From positions 1-35,652 of the forward strand of contig JAJYUP010000018.1 in assembly GCA_021792455.1 (NCBI GenBank): 35,652 bases of DNA, given 5' to 3'. The DNA comes from Actinomycetes bacterium (GTDB lineage Bacteria; Actinomycetota; Thermoleophilia; Solirubrobacterales; Solirubrobacteraceae). Shown here piece after piece: positions 1-7,760 of this stretch (positions are counted from its first letter, which is position 1; each line of letters starts with the position of its first letter). The notes beneath the pieces were generated by a model that was not told the DNA's origin, did no database searches, and was given only the letters and a program-made list of their open reading frames with translations. The position numbers and the translations under genes are program-made.

Positions 1-1489
1 CGCCCGGCAGGTGGTCGCGCAGCTGGGCCAGGGTGCGGCGTGCTGCTGCTTGCCCGTCGGCGATGCATTGGGGCACCCCCGCCCCGTGGTATGCAGCGCC
101 TGCGAGCGCGATGCCGCGGAGCGGCTCGAGCTCCTGCTCGATGCGTGCCACGCGTGCGATGTGGCCCCGCTCGCAGATCGGCAGCGAGCGGTGCCAGCGC
201 ATGATGTGCGCCTCCTCTGGCAGCACCTGCTCACCGATCACCTGCCGCAGCTCGTCTGTGAGGCTGCTCACGATCTCCCCGTCCTGCGCTTCCAGCGCAT
301 GTGCGGTGTGCGCGCGGGCGATGGAGCACCGCAGCCAAGCCCCGCCGTCGACAGCGAGATGGGGCCACTTCACGGACATGAACGTGCATGCCCCCAGCAG
401 CGTGCCTGCGCTGCGCGGCATCAGCAGCCCTGCGCAGCGCATCGCTGAGAGCGCTGCGCTGCGTTTGCAGCGCAGAGTCACGACGACGGTTGAGGCATAG
501 CGAACGCCCTGCAGCTCGCCGGCGGCCCCTGGCGCGATGCCGCGCAGCAGGTTCGCCGCGACGTCCGCTCCGGTCGCGACGATCACCGCGTCGACGAGCA
601 GGGGTTCCGCCTCGCCTGTCCTCACGAGGTACCTGCCGTCCGCTCTGCGCTCGATTGCCGTCGCCTGCGTGCGCAGACGCACCTCAGCTGCGCCGCAGCG
701 CTCGGCGAGGCGCGTCACGATCCTCTCCAGGCCGCCTTCGAGCGTCACGAACAGGGGGCCTCGGTCGGCTGGCGCGTCCTCGCCCTGCTTCGGCGCGGCC
801 GCTGAGAATCCGCGCAGCGAAGCGGTCGAGCCTCGCCCGGCGGCGGTGGGGCCTCCCCGCAGGAGGCCTGCGATCAGGCTGCGGTGCTCATGCGCGAGCT
901 GGCTCAGCGCGGGTGCCGTTGCTGCGGCGCTCAGCTGCTCGCAGTTTGCGCCGTAGATCGTTCCAAGCAGCGGGTCGACGATCCGCTCGAGCGCCTGCGC
1001 TCCAAGGCGGCGACGAACGATCTGGGCGACCGTCTCGTCCTCCCTCCACCTGCATGATGGGAGCAGCAGATCCAGCGCAGCCCTCGCAGCCCCCGCCTTC
1101 GAGAGGATCCCTGAGCGCAGCACCTCCGCTGGGGCTGTTCTCTGTGCGGCGAGGACCCCTGTCGGCAGCGGGGCGAGGCGGCGCTTGATCCAGACGCAGC
1201 TCGTCGTCTGTGCGGCGGGGGTGAGGTCATCGCTCAGCCCGAGCTGTTCGCAGAGCGCGATCGCGGTTGGCGCGCGCGCCATCAAGGACTCGGCGCCGAC
1301 GTCGATCCTCTGCCCGCCGATCGGTTCGCTGCGGATCTTGCCGCCGAGACGCTCATCGGCCTCGAGCAGTGTCACCGACGGGGGCGTCATGCCCTGATCC
1401 TTCTCACGGAGCAGCGCATCGACGGCGCTCAGCCCTGTGATCCCGCCGCCGATCACCGCGACGTGGTGCTCGCCTGAAAACCCGCTCAC
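1..1489 (-). CDS. hemY: Protoporphyrinogen/coproporphyrinogen III oxidase, 3' end cut by window edge
   Basis: FAD-dependent oxidase that oxidises the porphyrinogen ring late in heme synthesis. In actinobacteria the substrate is usually coproporphyrinogen III (CgoX) in the coproporphyrin-dependent branch. Seen: the reading frame is open to base 1, about 496 codons, close to the family's full length, so only the extreme C-terminus is missing. The N-terminus has the dinucleotide-binding motif VAVIGGGITGLSA followed by LLEADERLGGKIRSE. The middle has VDPLLGTIYGANCEQLS and the C-terminus a typical RIEQELEPLRGIALAGAAYHGAGVP. It starts with GTG at 1489, and its GTGA overlaps the hemH stop by 4 bases, implying translational coupling. 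It is the third gene of hemE-hemH-hemY. No CDS on the other strand here looks real. The family is clear; the exact substrate is inferred from phylum. Confidence 0.93.
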   Translation of the reverse strand, partial: MSGFSGEHHVAVIGGGITGLSAVDALLREKDQGMTPPSVTLLEADERLGGKIRSEPIGGQRIDVGAESLMARAPTAIALCEQLGLSDDLTPAAQTTSCVWIKRRLAPLPTGVLAAQRTAPAEVLRSGILSKAGAARAALDLLLPSCRWREDETVAQIVRRRLGAQALERIVDPLLGTIYGANCEQLSAAATAPALSQLAHEHRSLIAGLLRGGPTAAGRGSTASLRGFSAAAPKQGEDAPADRGPLFVTLEGGLERIVTRLAERCGAAEVRLRTQATAIERRADGRYLVRTGEAEPLLVDAVIVATGADVAANLLRGIAPGAAGELQGVRYASTVVVTLRCKRSAALSAMRCAGLLMPRSAGTLLGACTFMSVKWPHLAVDGGAWLRCSIARAHTAHALEAQDGEIVSSLTDELRQVIGEQVLPEEAHIMRWHRSLPICERGHIARVARIEQELEPLRGIALAGAAYHGAGVPQCIADGQAAARRTLAQLRDHLPG

Positions 1490-2475
1490 CGCACACCCGC
1501 AGGGACGCGGTCGCGAACGAGCTTCGCAAGACCTGCCATCAGGACGGGGTCGGCGTTCAGCGATCTCGTCCGTCGCCACATCAGGCTCAGCTGTGCAGCG
1601 AGGCGCGCGCATTCGACGTCGAGGTCGTAGAGCACCTCGAGATGGTCTGCAGTGAAGCCCGCCGGACAGACGATCACGCCCTCGCATCCGCCTGCGGACA
1701 GGCTGCGGATCACCTCTCCGATGTCAGGGCCAAGCCACTGCTCGCCCGTTCTTCCCGCGCTCTGCCAAGCCGTTGTGAACGAACTCAGGCCCGCCTCCCT
1801 CGCCACCGCCTCCGCCGTCTCGAGCAGCTGCGCCGGGTAGGGGTCCTCGAGGGCGAGGATCCTTCTTGGCAGGCTGTGGGCGGTGAAGACGACTGCGATC
1901 TCCCCGTCGTCCCCTCGCGCTCTGCCAATGGCTTCGCCTCTCCTGTTGGCGCCCCCACCGTGTCCCTGCATCCGCGTGCTCTGCAGCAGCCGCATCGCCT
2001 CGCGCACCCGACTTGCCAACAGCGAGATGTAGGCGGGCATCAGGTGCCACTCGGAGACGAAGCTCAGTTCGATGCGCGAACCCGCTGCAGCGCTCGCGCG
2101 CGAGATGTACTCGCCGATGGAGAGGCTGGAATAGTGGGGCGCGAGCACGAGCCCGACGGCTGTGCGCACCCCCCGCTCGATCAGCCGCTGCACGCCCTCC
2201 TCGATGAACGGCGGCGAGTGCTTCATGCCCAGCTCGACCTGAAAGCGGGCGGAGGGATCTGCGTCGAGGATCAACTGGAGGCTTTCCGCCTGGGCCCTGC
2301 AGATCTGAAGCAGCGGTGAGCTGCCGCCGATCGCCGCATACCGCGACTTCAGCTCCTGGATCTGCGCCTCCGTTGGGCGCCTGCCACGTCGGATGTGGGT
2401 GTAGTAGGCCTCGATGTCTCCCGCGCCTGCTGGAGTGCCGTAGGACATCAGCAGGACTCCCGTCGGCTCACGCAC
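1486..2475 (-). CDS. hemH: Ferrochelatase (probably coproporphyrin ferrochelatase, CpfC type)
   Basis: Inserts Fe2+ into the porphyrin; in actinobacteria the usual substrate is coproporphyrin III, giving coproheme. 329 residues, a normal length. Seen: N-terminal GVLLMSYGTP, the substrate-loop region LVLAPHYSSLSIGEYI, the catalytic histidine in VFTAHSLP and the catalytic glutamate in GFTADHLEVLYDLD. A Gly/Arg-rich stretch around residues 170-188 looks like a low-complexity surface insertion. The GTG start at 2475 is fixed by a strong ribosome-binding site (AGGAGGT, 2481-2487) five bases upstream. The start overlaps the hemE stop by 8 bases, and the stop overlaps the hemY GTG. The three genes are therefore very likely one transcript. 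Confidence 0.95.
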   Translation of the reverse strand: MREPTGVLLMSYGTPAGAGDIEAYYTHIRRGRRPTEAQIQELKSRYAAIGGSSPLLQICRAQAESLQLILDADPSARFQVELGMKHSPPFIEEGVQRLIERGVRTAVGLVLAPHYSSLSIGEYISRASAAAGSRIELSFVSEWHLMPAYISLLASRVREAMRLLQSTRMQGHGGGANRRGEAIGRARGDDGEIAVVFTAHSLPRRILALEDPYPAQLLETAEAVAREAGLSSFTTAWQSAGRTGEQWLGPDIGEVIRSLSAGGCEGVIVCPAGFTADHLEVLYDLDVECARLAAQLSLMWRRTRSLNADPVLMAGLAKLVRDRVPAGVR

Positions 2476-3586
2476 GCTTCACCTCCTGCAGCGAGCGCCC
2501 CCGCTTCAGCGCACCGTCCCGAAGGCCCTGCTGTGAGTGCGCTGCGGACCCTGCCCCAGCTGCGGTCTGCGCGCTGCGCTCATGCACGAGCGAGACGATG
2601 CTCTTCAGAGTCTGCGGGTCGGTCTCGGGGAGCACACCGTGGCCGAGGTTGAAGACGTGACCTGCGCCGCCGCCCTGCTGCAGCACGCTGTCGATCTCAG
2701 CGGCGAGCACGTCGGGTGGGGCGAGGCAGAGCGCCGGGTCGAGGTTGCCCTGGACGGGCACCTGCCATCCGAGGCGCGTGCGCGCCTTCCGCAGCGGCAC
2801 GTGCCAGTCGACGCCGACGACGTCGGCGCCGGCGAGATGGAGCAGCGTGAGCAGCTCGCCTGTGCCGACGCCGAAGTGGATCCGCGGAACGCCGAGGTCG
2901 GCGATGCCTGAGAAGAGGCGCCTGGCGGATGGCAACACGTGCGACCGGTAGCTTTCTGGGCTGAGCGCCCCCGCCCAGCTCTCGAAGACCTGCACCGCCT
3001 GTGCCCCCGCCGCGACCTGGGCGCGAAGAGAGGCTATCGACATGTCCGCGAGGCGGTGCAGCAGTCGCTGCCACAGTGCCGGCGCGCTGTACATCATCGC
3101 CCGCGTGCGGCTGTGGGCCTTCGATGGGCCGCCCTCGATCAGATAGCTGGCGAGGGTGAACGGGCCGCCGGCGAACCCGATCAGCGGCACGCTCAGCTGC
3201 GCGGTCGCGAGCCGCACCGCCTCGCCGATGTATGGGGCGTCCTGGTCAGGGTCGAAGCTCCGCAGACGATCGACGTCCGCCTCCGATCGGACCGGGTTCG
3301 CGATCACCGGGCCGACGCTTCGCACGATCTCGAGCTCGACGCCGGCGGCGGCGAGTGGGACCGTGATGTCTGAGAACAGGATCGCGGCGTCGACGTTCAG
3401 CCGGCTCACCGGCTGCAGCGTCACCTCTGCGGCCAGCTGCGGGGTGCGGCATATCTCGAGCAGGCCTGCGTGCTGACGCACCGCGCGGTACTCAGGCAGG
3501 CAGCGACCCGCCTGGCGCATGAACCACACCGGCACCCGCTCGACCTGCTCGCCGCGGTAGGCCCTCAAAAGCAGCGGCGCGCTCAT
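2468..3586 (-). CDS. hemE: Uroporphyrinogen decarboxylase
   Basis: Decarboxylates the four acetate side chains of uroporphyrinogen III to give coproporphyrinogen III. Seen with the ATG at 3586: 372 residues, starting MSAPLLLRAYRGEQVERVPV, then the active-site signature WFMRQAGRCLPEYR, FSDITVPLAAAG, GFAGGPFTLASYLIEGG, and HFGVGTGELLTLL near the C-terminus. The C-terminal 40 residues are low complexity. The frame also stays open upstream to a GTG at 3643, which would add 19 residues. I prefer 3586 because homology begins there and GGGAG lies just upstream, though unusually close. The start lies in a 50-bp tandem duplication. It is the first gene of the heme operon. Confidence 0.94.
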   Translation of the reverse strand: MSAPLLLRAYRGEQVERVPVWFMRQAGRCLPEYRAVRQHAGLLEICRTPQLAAEVTLQPVSRLNVDAAILFSDITVPLAAAGVELEIVRSVGPVIANPVRSEADVDRLRSFDPDQDAPYIGEAVRLATAQLSVPLIGFAGGPFTLASYLIEGGPSKAHSRTRAMMYSAPALWQRLLHRLADMSIASLRAQVAAGAQAVQVFESWAGALSPESYRSHVLPSARRLFSGIADLGVPRIHFGVGTGELLTLLHLAGADVVGVDWHVPLRKARTRLGWQVPVQGNLDPALCLAPPDVLAAEIDSVLQQGGGAGHVFNLGHGVLPETDPQTLKSIVSLVHERSAQTAAGAGSAAHSQQGLRDGALKRGRSLQEVKRA

Positions 3587-3683
3587 CTCCCACGCAGCCT
3601 TCGTCGAGGTGAGTCGTCCATCAGATGCGCGCTCATCTCCCACGCAGCCTTCGTCGAGGTGAGTCGTCCATCAGATGCGCGCT
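3577..3683. repeat. 50-bp tandem duplication across the hemE start
   Basis: Two perfect 50-bp units (3577-3626 and 3627-3676) followed by a 7-base partial third copy. Each unit holds the sequence read on the minus strand as GGGAG immediately before ATGAGCGCGC. The unit is not a multiple of three, so the upstream copy is out of frame with hemE. Confidence 0.9.
3583..3636 (-). CDS. Possible 17-codon leader ORF coupled to hemE
   Basis: The 50-bp duplication places a second copy of the hemE start context (GGGAGATGAGCGCGC) upstream, out of frame with hemE. Reading from that ATG (3636) gives a 17-residue peptide, MSAHLMDDSPRRRLRGR. Its TGA overlaps the hemE ATG at 3586 in an ATGA arrangement. It may be an accident of the duplication, or a translationally coupled leader peptide. 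There is no family evidence. Confidence 0.22.
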   Translation of the reverse strand: MSAHLMDDSPRRRLRGR

Positions 3684-3858
3684 TGGTGCGCGCGTCGTTC
3701 ATTCGTGCGTGGTTTTCACGCCCTGTCAGACCGTAGAGATCGCGGATACGGCTCTCGTCCACGCCAGCTAGCGTCTCGCACCGATGGATGAGTCGGATCA
3801 ACCTCGCCTTCGGCTCAGCGAGGCCGCGGCAGGTGCTCGCGCTCGTCGCGACGCCCGC

Positions 3859-4950
3859 ATGACCGCATTCGACTTCGACGCCTCGCCGTTCACGATCGCC
3901 TGGGAGGTGACGAGGGCGTGTGCGTACAAGTGCATGCACTGCCGTGCCGATGCCCAGGTCAGGCGCGATCCGCGGGAGCTCGACACCAACGAGGCGCTTG
4001 CCCTCATCGAGTCGCTTGCGCGCTTCCAGACACGTCCAATCCTCGTGCTCACCGGCGGAGACCCGCTCATGCGCCGTGACCTGTTCGCGCTTGCCCGTCA
4101 CGCTGACGCACAGGGGCTCAGGGTCGCGCTCACGCCAACGGCGACCGCGCTGCCGACGCGCATGCGCCTCGCCCAGGCGCGGGAGTCTGGCGTGCGGCGC
4201 ATCGCCTTCAGCATCGACGCTGCAGACCCCGCGCTCCACGATCGCTTCAGGGGGTTCCGCGGCTCCTATGCGCGTACGCTCTCTGGGCTTCGCAACGCGA
4301 TCGCAGAGGGGTTGCCAGTGCAGGTCAACACGACCCTCTGCGCGCTCAACGTCGATCAGCTGCAGCCGATGGCGCAGATGCTCGAAGAGCTCCAGGTCGT
4401 GCAGTGGTCCGTGTTCTTCCTCGTGCCCGTCGGCCGGGGCAAGCGGCTGCCGATGCTGACCCCGCAGCAGCACGAGGAGGCGCTTCAGTGGCTCGCGGAC
4501 CTCTCGAGCGAGGTCTCCTTCGACGTGAAGGCGACCGCTGCGCCGCAGTACCGGAGGATCCTGCGCCAGCGCGCGCGCCGCAGCGCCGGCGCCGGGTTCC
4601 AGTTCGCGGACGGGCTCAGCCGTCCTCACGAGGGCAAGGGTGTTGGCGATGGGCGCGGCTTCATGTTCATATCGCACGTCGGCGAGGTGATGCCCTCCGG
4701 CTTCCTGCCGCTGTCCGCGGGCAACGTGCGCAGCGAAGATCCCGTTGCGATCTACCGCTCCTCGCGCCTGTTCTCGCAGCTGCGCAACAGTGGGGCGCTG
4801 CGCGGCAAGTGCGGACGCTGCGAGTTCAAGGAGGTCTGTGGCGGCAGCAGGGCGCGTGCCTACGCGCTCACCGGCGACTACCTCGCCGCAGACCCGAGCT
4901 GCCCCTATACGCCCTCTCCCGCCGGCACGCCCTCTCGAGTGCGGGTCTGA
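3859..4950 (+). CDS. Radical SAM/SPASM protein, AhbD-like (TIGR04053-type)
   Basis: Seen: the radical-SAM cluster motif CAYKCMHC (Cys21, 25 and 28 from ATG 3859), and LTGGDPLMRRDL as the GGE-like SAM-binding strand. The C-terminal SPASM region has CGRCEFKEVCGGSRARAYAL followed by ADPSCPY, supplying ligands for an auxiliary Fe-S cluster. This C-terminus closely resembles AhbD (the iron-coproporphyrin decarboxylase that makes heme b without oxygen) and the related TIGR04053 group. It is divergent from hemE-hemH-hemY. A role in heme or tetrapyrrole maturation is therefore a reasonable inference, unproven. An in-frame ATG at 3784 would add 25 residues of poor composition; homology starts right after 3859. 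No clear ribosome-binding site precedes either start. Confidence 0.88.
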   Translation: MTAFDFDASPFTIAWEVTRACAYKCMHCRADAQVRRDPRELDTNEALALIESLARFQTRPILVLTGGDPLMRRDLFALARHADAQGLRVALTPTATALPTRMRLAQARESGVRRIAFSIDAADPALHDRFRGFRGSYARTLSGLRNAIAEGLPVQVNTTLCALNVDQLQPMAQMLEELQVVQWSVFFLVPVGRGKRLPMLTPQQHEEALQWLADLSSEVSFDVKATAAPQYRRILRQRARRSAGAGFQFADGLSRPHEGKGVGDGRGFMFISHVGEVMPSGFLPLSAGNVRSEDPVAIYRSSRLFSQLRNSGALRGKCGRCEFKEVCGGSRARAYALTGDYLAADPSCPYTPSPAGTPSRVRV

Positions 4951-5115
4951 GGTGTTGGACAGTCCTGCATCGCGCTCCTGCTGCGCGGTCCACTCCAGGC
5001 ACGGTGAGCTGTTCGCTTGGGGCATCGGCTTTAGGCTTGCAGCTGCCCCTGCCGCGATCTCGACGACGTGCGCGAAAGTCATGCGAGTTGCGCAGGCAGG
5101 TGATCAGAGATAGGC

Positions 5116-6120
5116 ATGGACTGCGCACACCGGAGGGGGCAGCCCGCTGATGAGCGCCCGCTCGCCTGCCCGCACGTCGAGCTGCTTCGCACCTTCTGCG
5201 TCGCCGTCGACTCAGGCAGCATCGGGCGCGCCGCCCAGCGCCTGCATCTCACCCAGCCAGCGGTCTCGAGGCGTCTCAAGTCCCTCGAGGAGCAGATCGG
5301 GGTGCCGCTGCTTCAGCGCTCGAGCAGCGGGGTGAGGATGACGAGTGCCGGCGAGCGGCTGTACGCCCACGCACGTCGCATGATCGCGGACATGCATGAG
5401 CTCGCCGCCGCGCTCGATCGCATGCGCGACAGCCGCAGCACCGTCCACCTCGCGATCAGCCACACCGCCGCCGAGTCGCTGTTGCCGCGCGCGCTCGTGC
5501 TGATGCAGAGCGAGACGCGCTCGCCTGTCGAGGTGCTCATCGCAAACTCCCGAGTCGTCAAGGAGCTCGTCCTAGAGGGCCAGGCTGACGTTGGCATAGC
5601 CGCCTGCATGGATCGCGAGTCGCTCTCAGGTGCGATCAGCGTCGAGCTCATCGAGGATGAGATCGTGATCGCCGTCCCTCTTGCGCACCCGTGGGCGCGA
5701 AGACGCTCGATCGCGCCGCTCGAGCTGCTCTCGAGCCCGATCGTGCTGCGCGACCCTGGCGCGCACAGCCGTCAGGTGCTCGAGCACGTGCTCGGCGAGC
5801 TCCGCCTCCCAGCGCCAAGGGCCGCCGCTGAAGTCGGCTCGACGCAGGCGGGCAAGGAGCAGGCGCACGCGCTGTGCCTGCCCGTCGTCGTCTCGAGGCT
5901 CGCGCTCAGCGCAGCAGACAGGCTCGAGGCGCTCAGCGTCGATGGCATCCACTTCAGGCGTCGCCTCTGCGCGCTGCACCAGCCTGGAGTGCTCTCGCAT
6001 GACAGCGGCCACCTCATCGCGGCGTTTCAGGCGGCGGCTGCGGAGTTGCAGCGGGCCGTTCGCCACGTCTCCCGCGACGCGCAGGCCGCTGAGATCACCA
6101 TCGCCGCGCGTGCCGCATAG
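5116..6120 (+). CDS. LysR-family transcriptional regulator
   Basis: 334 residues. Seen: an N-terminal winged helix-turn-helix at about residues 22-80, with LLRTFCVAVDSGSIGRAAQR then LHLTQPAVSRRLKSLEEQIG and GVRMTSAGERLYAHARRM. These are textbook LysR signatures. The rest (about 90-300) is the periplasmic-binding-protein-like effector domain, including VEVLIANSRVVKELVLEGQADVGIA and LIEDEIVIAVPLAHPW. The ligand cannot be read from sequence. LysR proteins often control a divergent neighbour, but the upstream gene here points the same way, so the target is unknown. The first 20 residues are outside the domain, and the start (ATG 5116) lacks an obvious ribosome-binding site. Confidence 0.9.
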   Translation: MDCAHRRGQPADERPLACPHVELLRTFCVAVDSGSIGRAAQRLHLTQPAVSRRLKSLEEQIGVPLLQRSSSGVRMTSAGERLYAHARRMIADMHELAAALDRMRDSRSTVHLAISHTAAESLLPRALVLMQSETRSPVEVLIANSRVVKELVLEGQADVGIAACMDRESLSGAISVELIEDEIVIAVPLAHPWARRRSIAPLELLSSPIVLRDPGAHSRQVLEHVLGELRLPAPRAAAEVGSTQAGKEQAHALCLPVVVSRLALSAADRLEALSVDGIHFRRRLCALHQPGVLSHDSGHLIAAFQAAAAELQRAVRHVSRDAQAAEITIAARAA

Positions 6121-6223
6121 GCGTCCCGCGCCGCCAAGGTCTCAACCACTGAGGGCAGGCAGTCGCTGATGCCGCGCGGGGTGCGGGGCCGCGGCCTTCG
6201 CCTGCCCTTCATGCTGACAGTTG

Positions 6224-6229
6224 TATTAT
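6224..6229 (+). promoter_or_regulatory. Possible -10 element ahead of the GGDEF gene
   Basis: TATTAT preceded by TTG, in an AT-richer island within otherwise GC-rich DNA, about 100 bases before the GGDEF start. No good -35 hexamer is seen at the standard spacing, so this is weak. Confidence 0.3.
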
Positions 6230-6245
6230 GCGTCCACCTGACGCT

Positions 6246-6280
6246 GCGGCTCTAAAGCCGCCCGATCGGGCCGCCGATCG
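6246..6280 (+). promoter_or_regulatory. Two consecutive hairpins in the leader of the GGDEF gene
   Basis: First hairpin: GCGGCT (6246-6251), loop CTAA, AGCCGC (6256-6261). Second: CGATCGG (6263-6269), loop GCCG, CCGATCG (6274-6280). Both stems are perfect. They lie about 130-160 bases downstream of the lysR stop and 48 bases before the GGDEF start. They could terminate lysR transcription (no T-run follows) or be a structured 5' leader. I do not recognise a known riboswitch, including the c-di-GMP classes. Confidence 0.45.
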
Positions 6281-6327
6281 AGACGAGGAGGCCAACGAAT
6301 CGAATCGATCGAGGGAGACGGTGATCG

Positions 6328-7566
6328 GTGATCGGGTCAGCGACATCTCGAGGAGCGTCCAGCGGTGCCCCTGAGCGTCGAGCTTCTGGCTGCGGCCCCG
6401 CGGCTGGAGCGTCTCGCCGCGCCCCTGCTCACGGTCGCTTCGAGATCCAGCGCGATATGCGCCTGCTTGGGCGCGCCCTGCTGCAGTGCGCGCCTGACCT
6501 CATCGACGCCGTCGCCGCCCGCGCCGCCGCGAGACGACGCCGCGCGGAGAGAGGGCAGGCGCACCCCGTCATCGCCGACGAGGCGATAGAGGGCCGCTTC
6601 GTCCGCCTTGGCACGATCGCAACGATCGCGGTTGGCAGATGGCTCTGCGGTGAGTCGGTCGACTCAGCCTCCGCTGCGGGCGATGAGTTCTCGCGTGTTG
6701 CCGCCCAGCTCATAGCGGCCAGCGACGTGCCCCTTGGGGAAGTCGTCAGGCGGTGGCGCTACTGGCGGGACGCCTGTGATCTCACGCTTCGCGAGTGCGC
6801 AGAGGTCGAGGGTGTCTGTCCGCAGGCGCTCGCAGCTGCCCGTGAGTCGATCGGCAGGGCCGCTGACCGCGCGCTTGGGCAGATGAGCGAGCTGTTCGAC
6901 CGGGAGCGCGCTCGGATCACGGCGGAGCTCGCCGCCTGGCAGCGCAGGCTCGCCCACCTCGCCACCCACGACGCTCTCACCTCACTTGCGAACAGGGCGC
7001 TGCTCGGCGAGACGCTCGAGCGCATGCTGCAGTCCACCGCGACGACGCAGCGCCCCGTTGCGGTGCTGTTCATCGACCTCGACAACTTCAAGTGCGTCAA
7101 CGACAGCTATGGCCACGACGTCGGAGATCAGCTGCTCGTCGCGATCGCGCGACGCCTCGAGGGGGCAGTTCAGGGTGAAGGCACGCTTGGGCGGCTTGGC
7201 GGCGACGAGTTCGTCGTGCTCACGAACTGCGCCACGCCTCGTCTGATCGCGAGCCGCATCATCACCGCACTTCAGGAGCCGTTCGAGCTCTCGGACGGCG
7301 CCGCCCCGCTTCGCATCGGCGCAAGCGTTGGGATCGCATCATCGACGCCGGGCGCGACCGCTCAGGACCTGCTCAAAGATGCGGACGTCGCGATGTACTC
7401 TGCGAAGCAGCAGGGGGCGCTCGAGCTGCTCGCTCCGCCGCCGCCCTCGCCCGCGTCTTCACCGCTGCCGCCCTCGCCCGCGTCTTCACCGCCGCCGCCC
7501 TCGCCCGGCTGGTGCGGTCCACGCGTCGGCTCGCCGCCGCCTCAGGCCTCGCCCGCTGTCGTCTGA
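6328..7566 (+). CDS. Diguanylate cyclase (GGDEF) with helical N-terminal domain
   Basis: Makes cyclic di-GMP from two GTP. Seen: residues about 40-200 form a soluble helical region without membrane segments, possibly an RsbRD_N-like sensory fold (weak). Residues about 210-370 are the GGDEF domain: THDALTSLANRALLGE, FIDLDNFKCVNDSYGHDVGD, then an intact active site GRLGGDEFVVL. The position where an inhibitory RxxD site would sit reads GEGT, so feedback inhibition by c-di-GMP is not expected. There is no EAL domain. The C-terminal 40 residues are a Pro/Ser tail encoded by a 27-bp tandem repeat. The start is GTG 6328 with GGGAG upstream; the first 40 residues are atypical, so a start nearer 6459 (MRLLGRALLQ) is possible. 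Confidence 0.88.
   Translation: MIGSATSRGASSGAPERRASGCGPAAGASRRAPAHGRFEIQRDMRLLGRALLQCAPDLIDAVAARAAARRRRAERGQAHPVIADEAIEGRFVRLGTIATIAVGRWLCGESVDSASAAGDEFSRVAAQLIAASDVPLGEVVRRWRYWRDACDLTLRECAEVEGVCPQALAAARESIGRAADRALGQMSELFDRERARITAELAAWQRRLAHLATHDALTSLANRALLGETLERMLQSTATTQRPVAVLFIDLDNFKCVNDSYGHDVGDQLLVAIARRLEGAVQGEGTLGRLGGDEFVVLTNCATPRLIASRIITALQEPFELSDGAAPLRIGASVGIASSTPGATAQDLLKDADVAMYSAKQQGALELLAPPPPSPASSPLPPSPASSPPPPSPGWCGPRVGSPPPQASPAVV
7435..7507. repeat. 27-bp tandem repeat encoding a Pro/Ser tail
   Basis: Units at 7435-7461 and 7462-7488 plus a 19-base partial unit. They encode nine-residue blocks of the type PLPPSPASS at the C-terminus of the GGDEF protein. The unit is a multiple of three, so copy-number change keeps the frame. 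Confidence 0.85.
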
Positions 7567-7760
7567 GCCTCCGCGCTCCATCGACGAATCCTCGGCACTC
7601 TACGGTCCATCGCTCGGCTCTCTACGGATGCGCGTGCCACGTTGCCTTGGCAGGTTCCATCTCGTGGCTCGCATTCATCCCCACCACGGAGCCGCTCCGT
7701 AGTTCTCACGCAATCGCGGTCGCGTCGCACGGATAGCGGGCGTGCTGGAGTCAGCTATCC

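Noticed and set aside
11-1188. Several plus-strand ORFs opposite hemY
   Set aside because: Arg/Ala/Ser-rich translations without domains, antisense to a clear oxidase frame; artefacts of high GC content.
3583-5082. A 499-codon minus-strand ORF
   Set aside because: Antisense to the radical SAM gene, whose cluster motifs are unmistakable. The translation has no recognisable domain. Only its last 17 codons are discussed, as a possible leader ORF.
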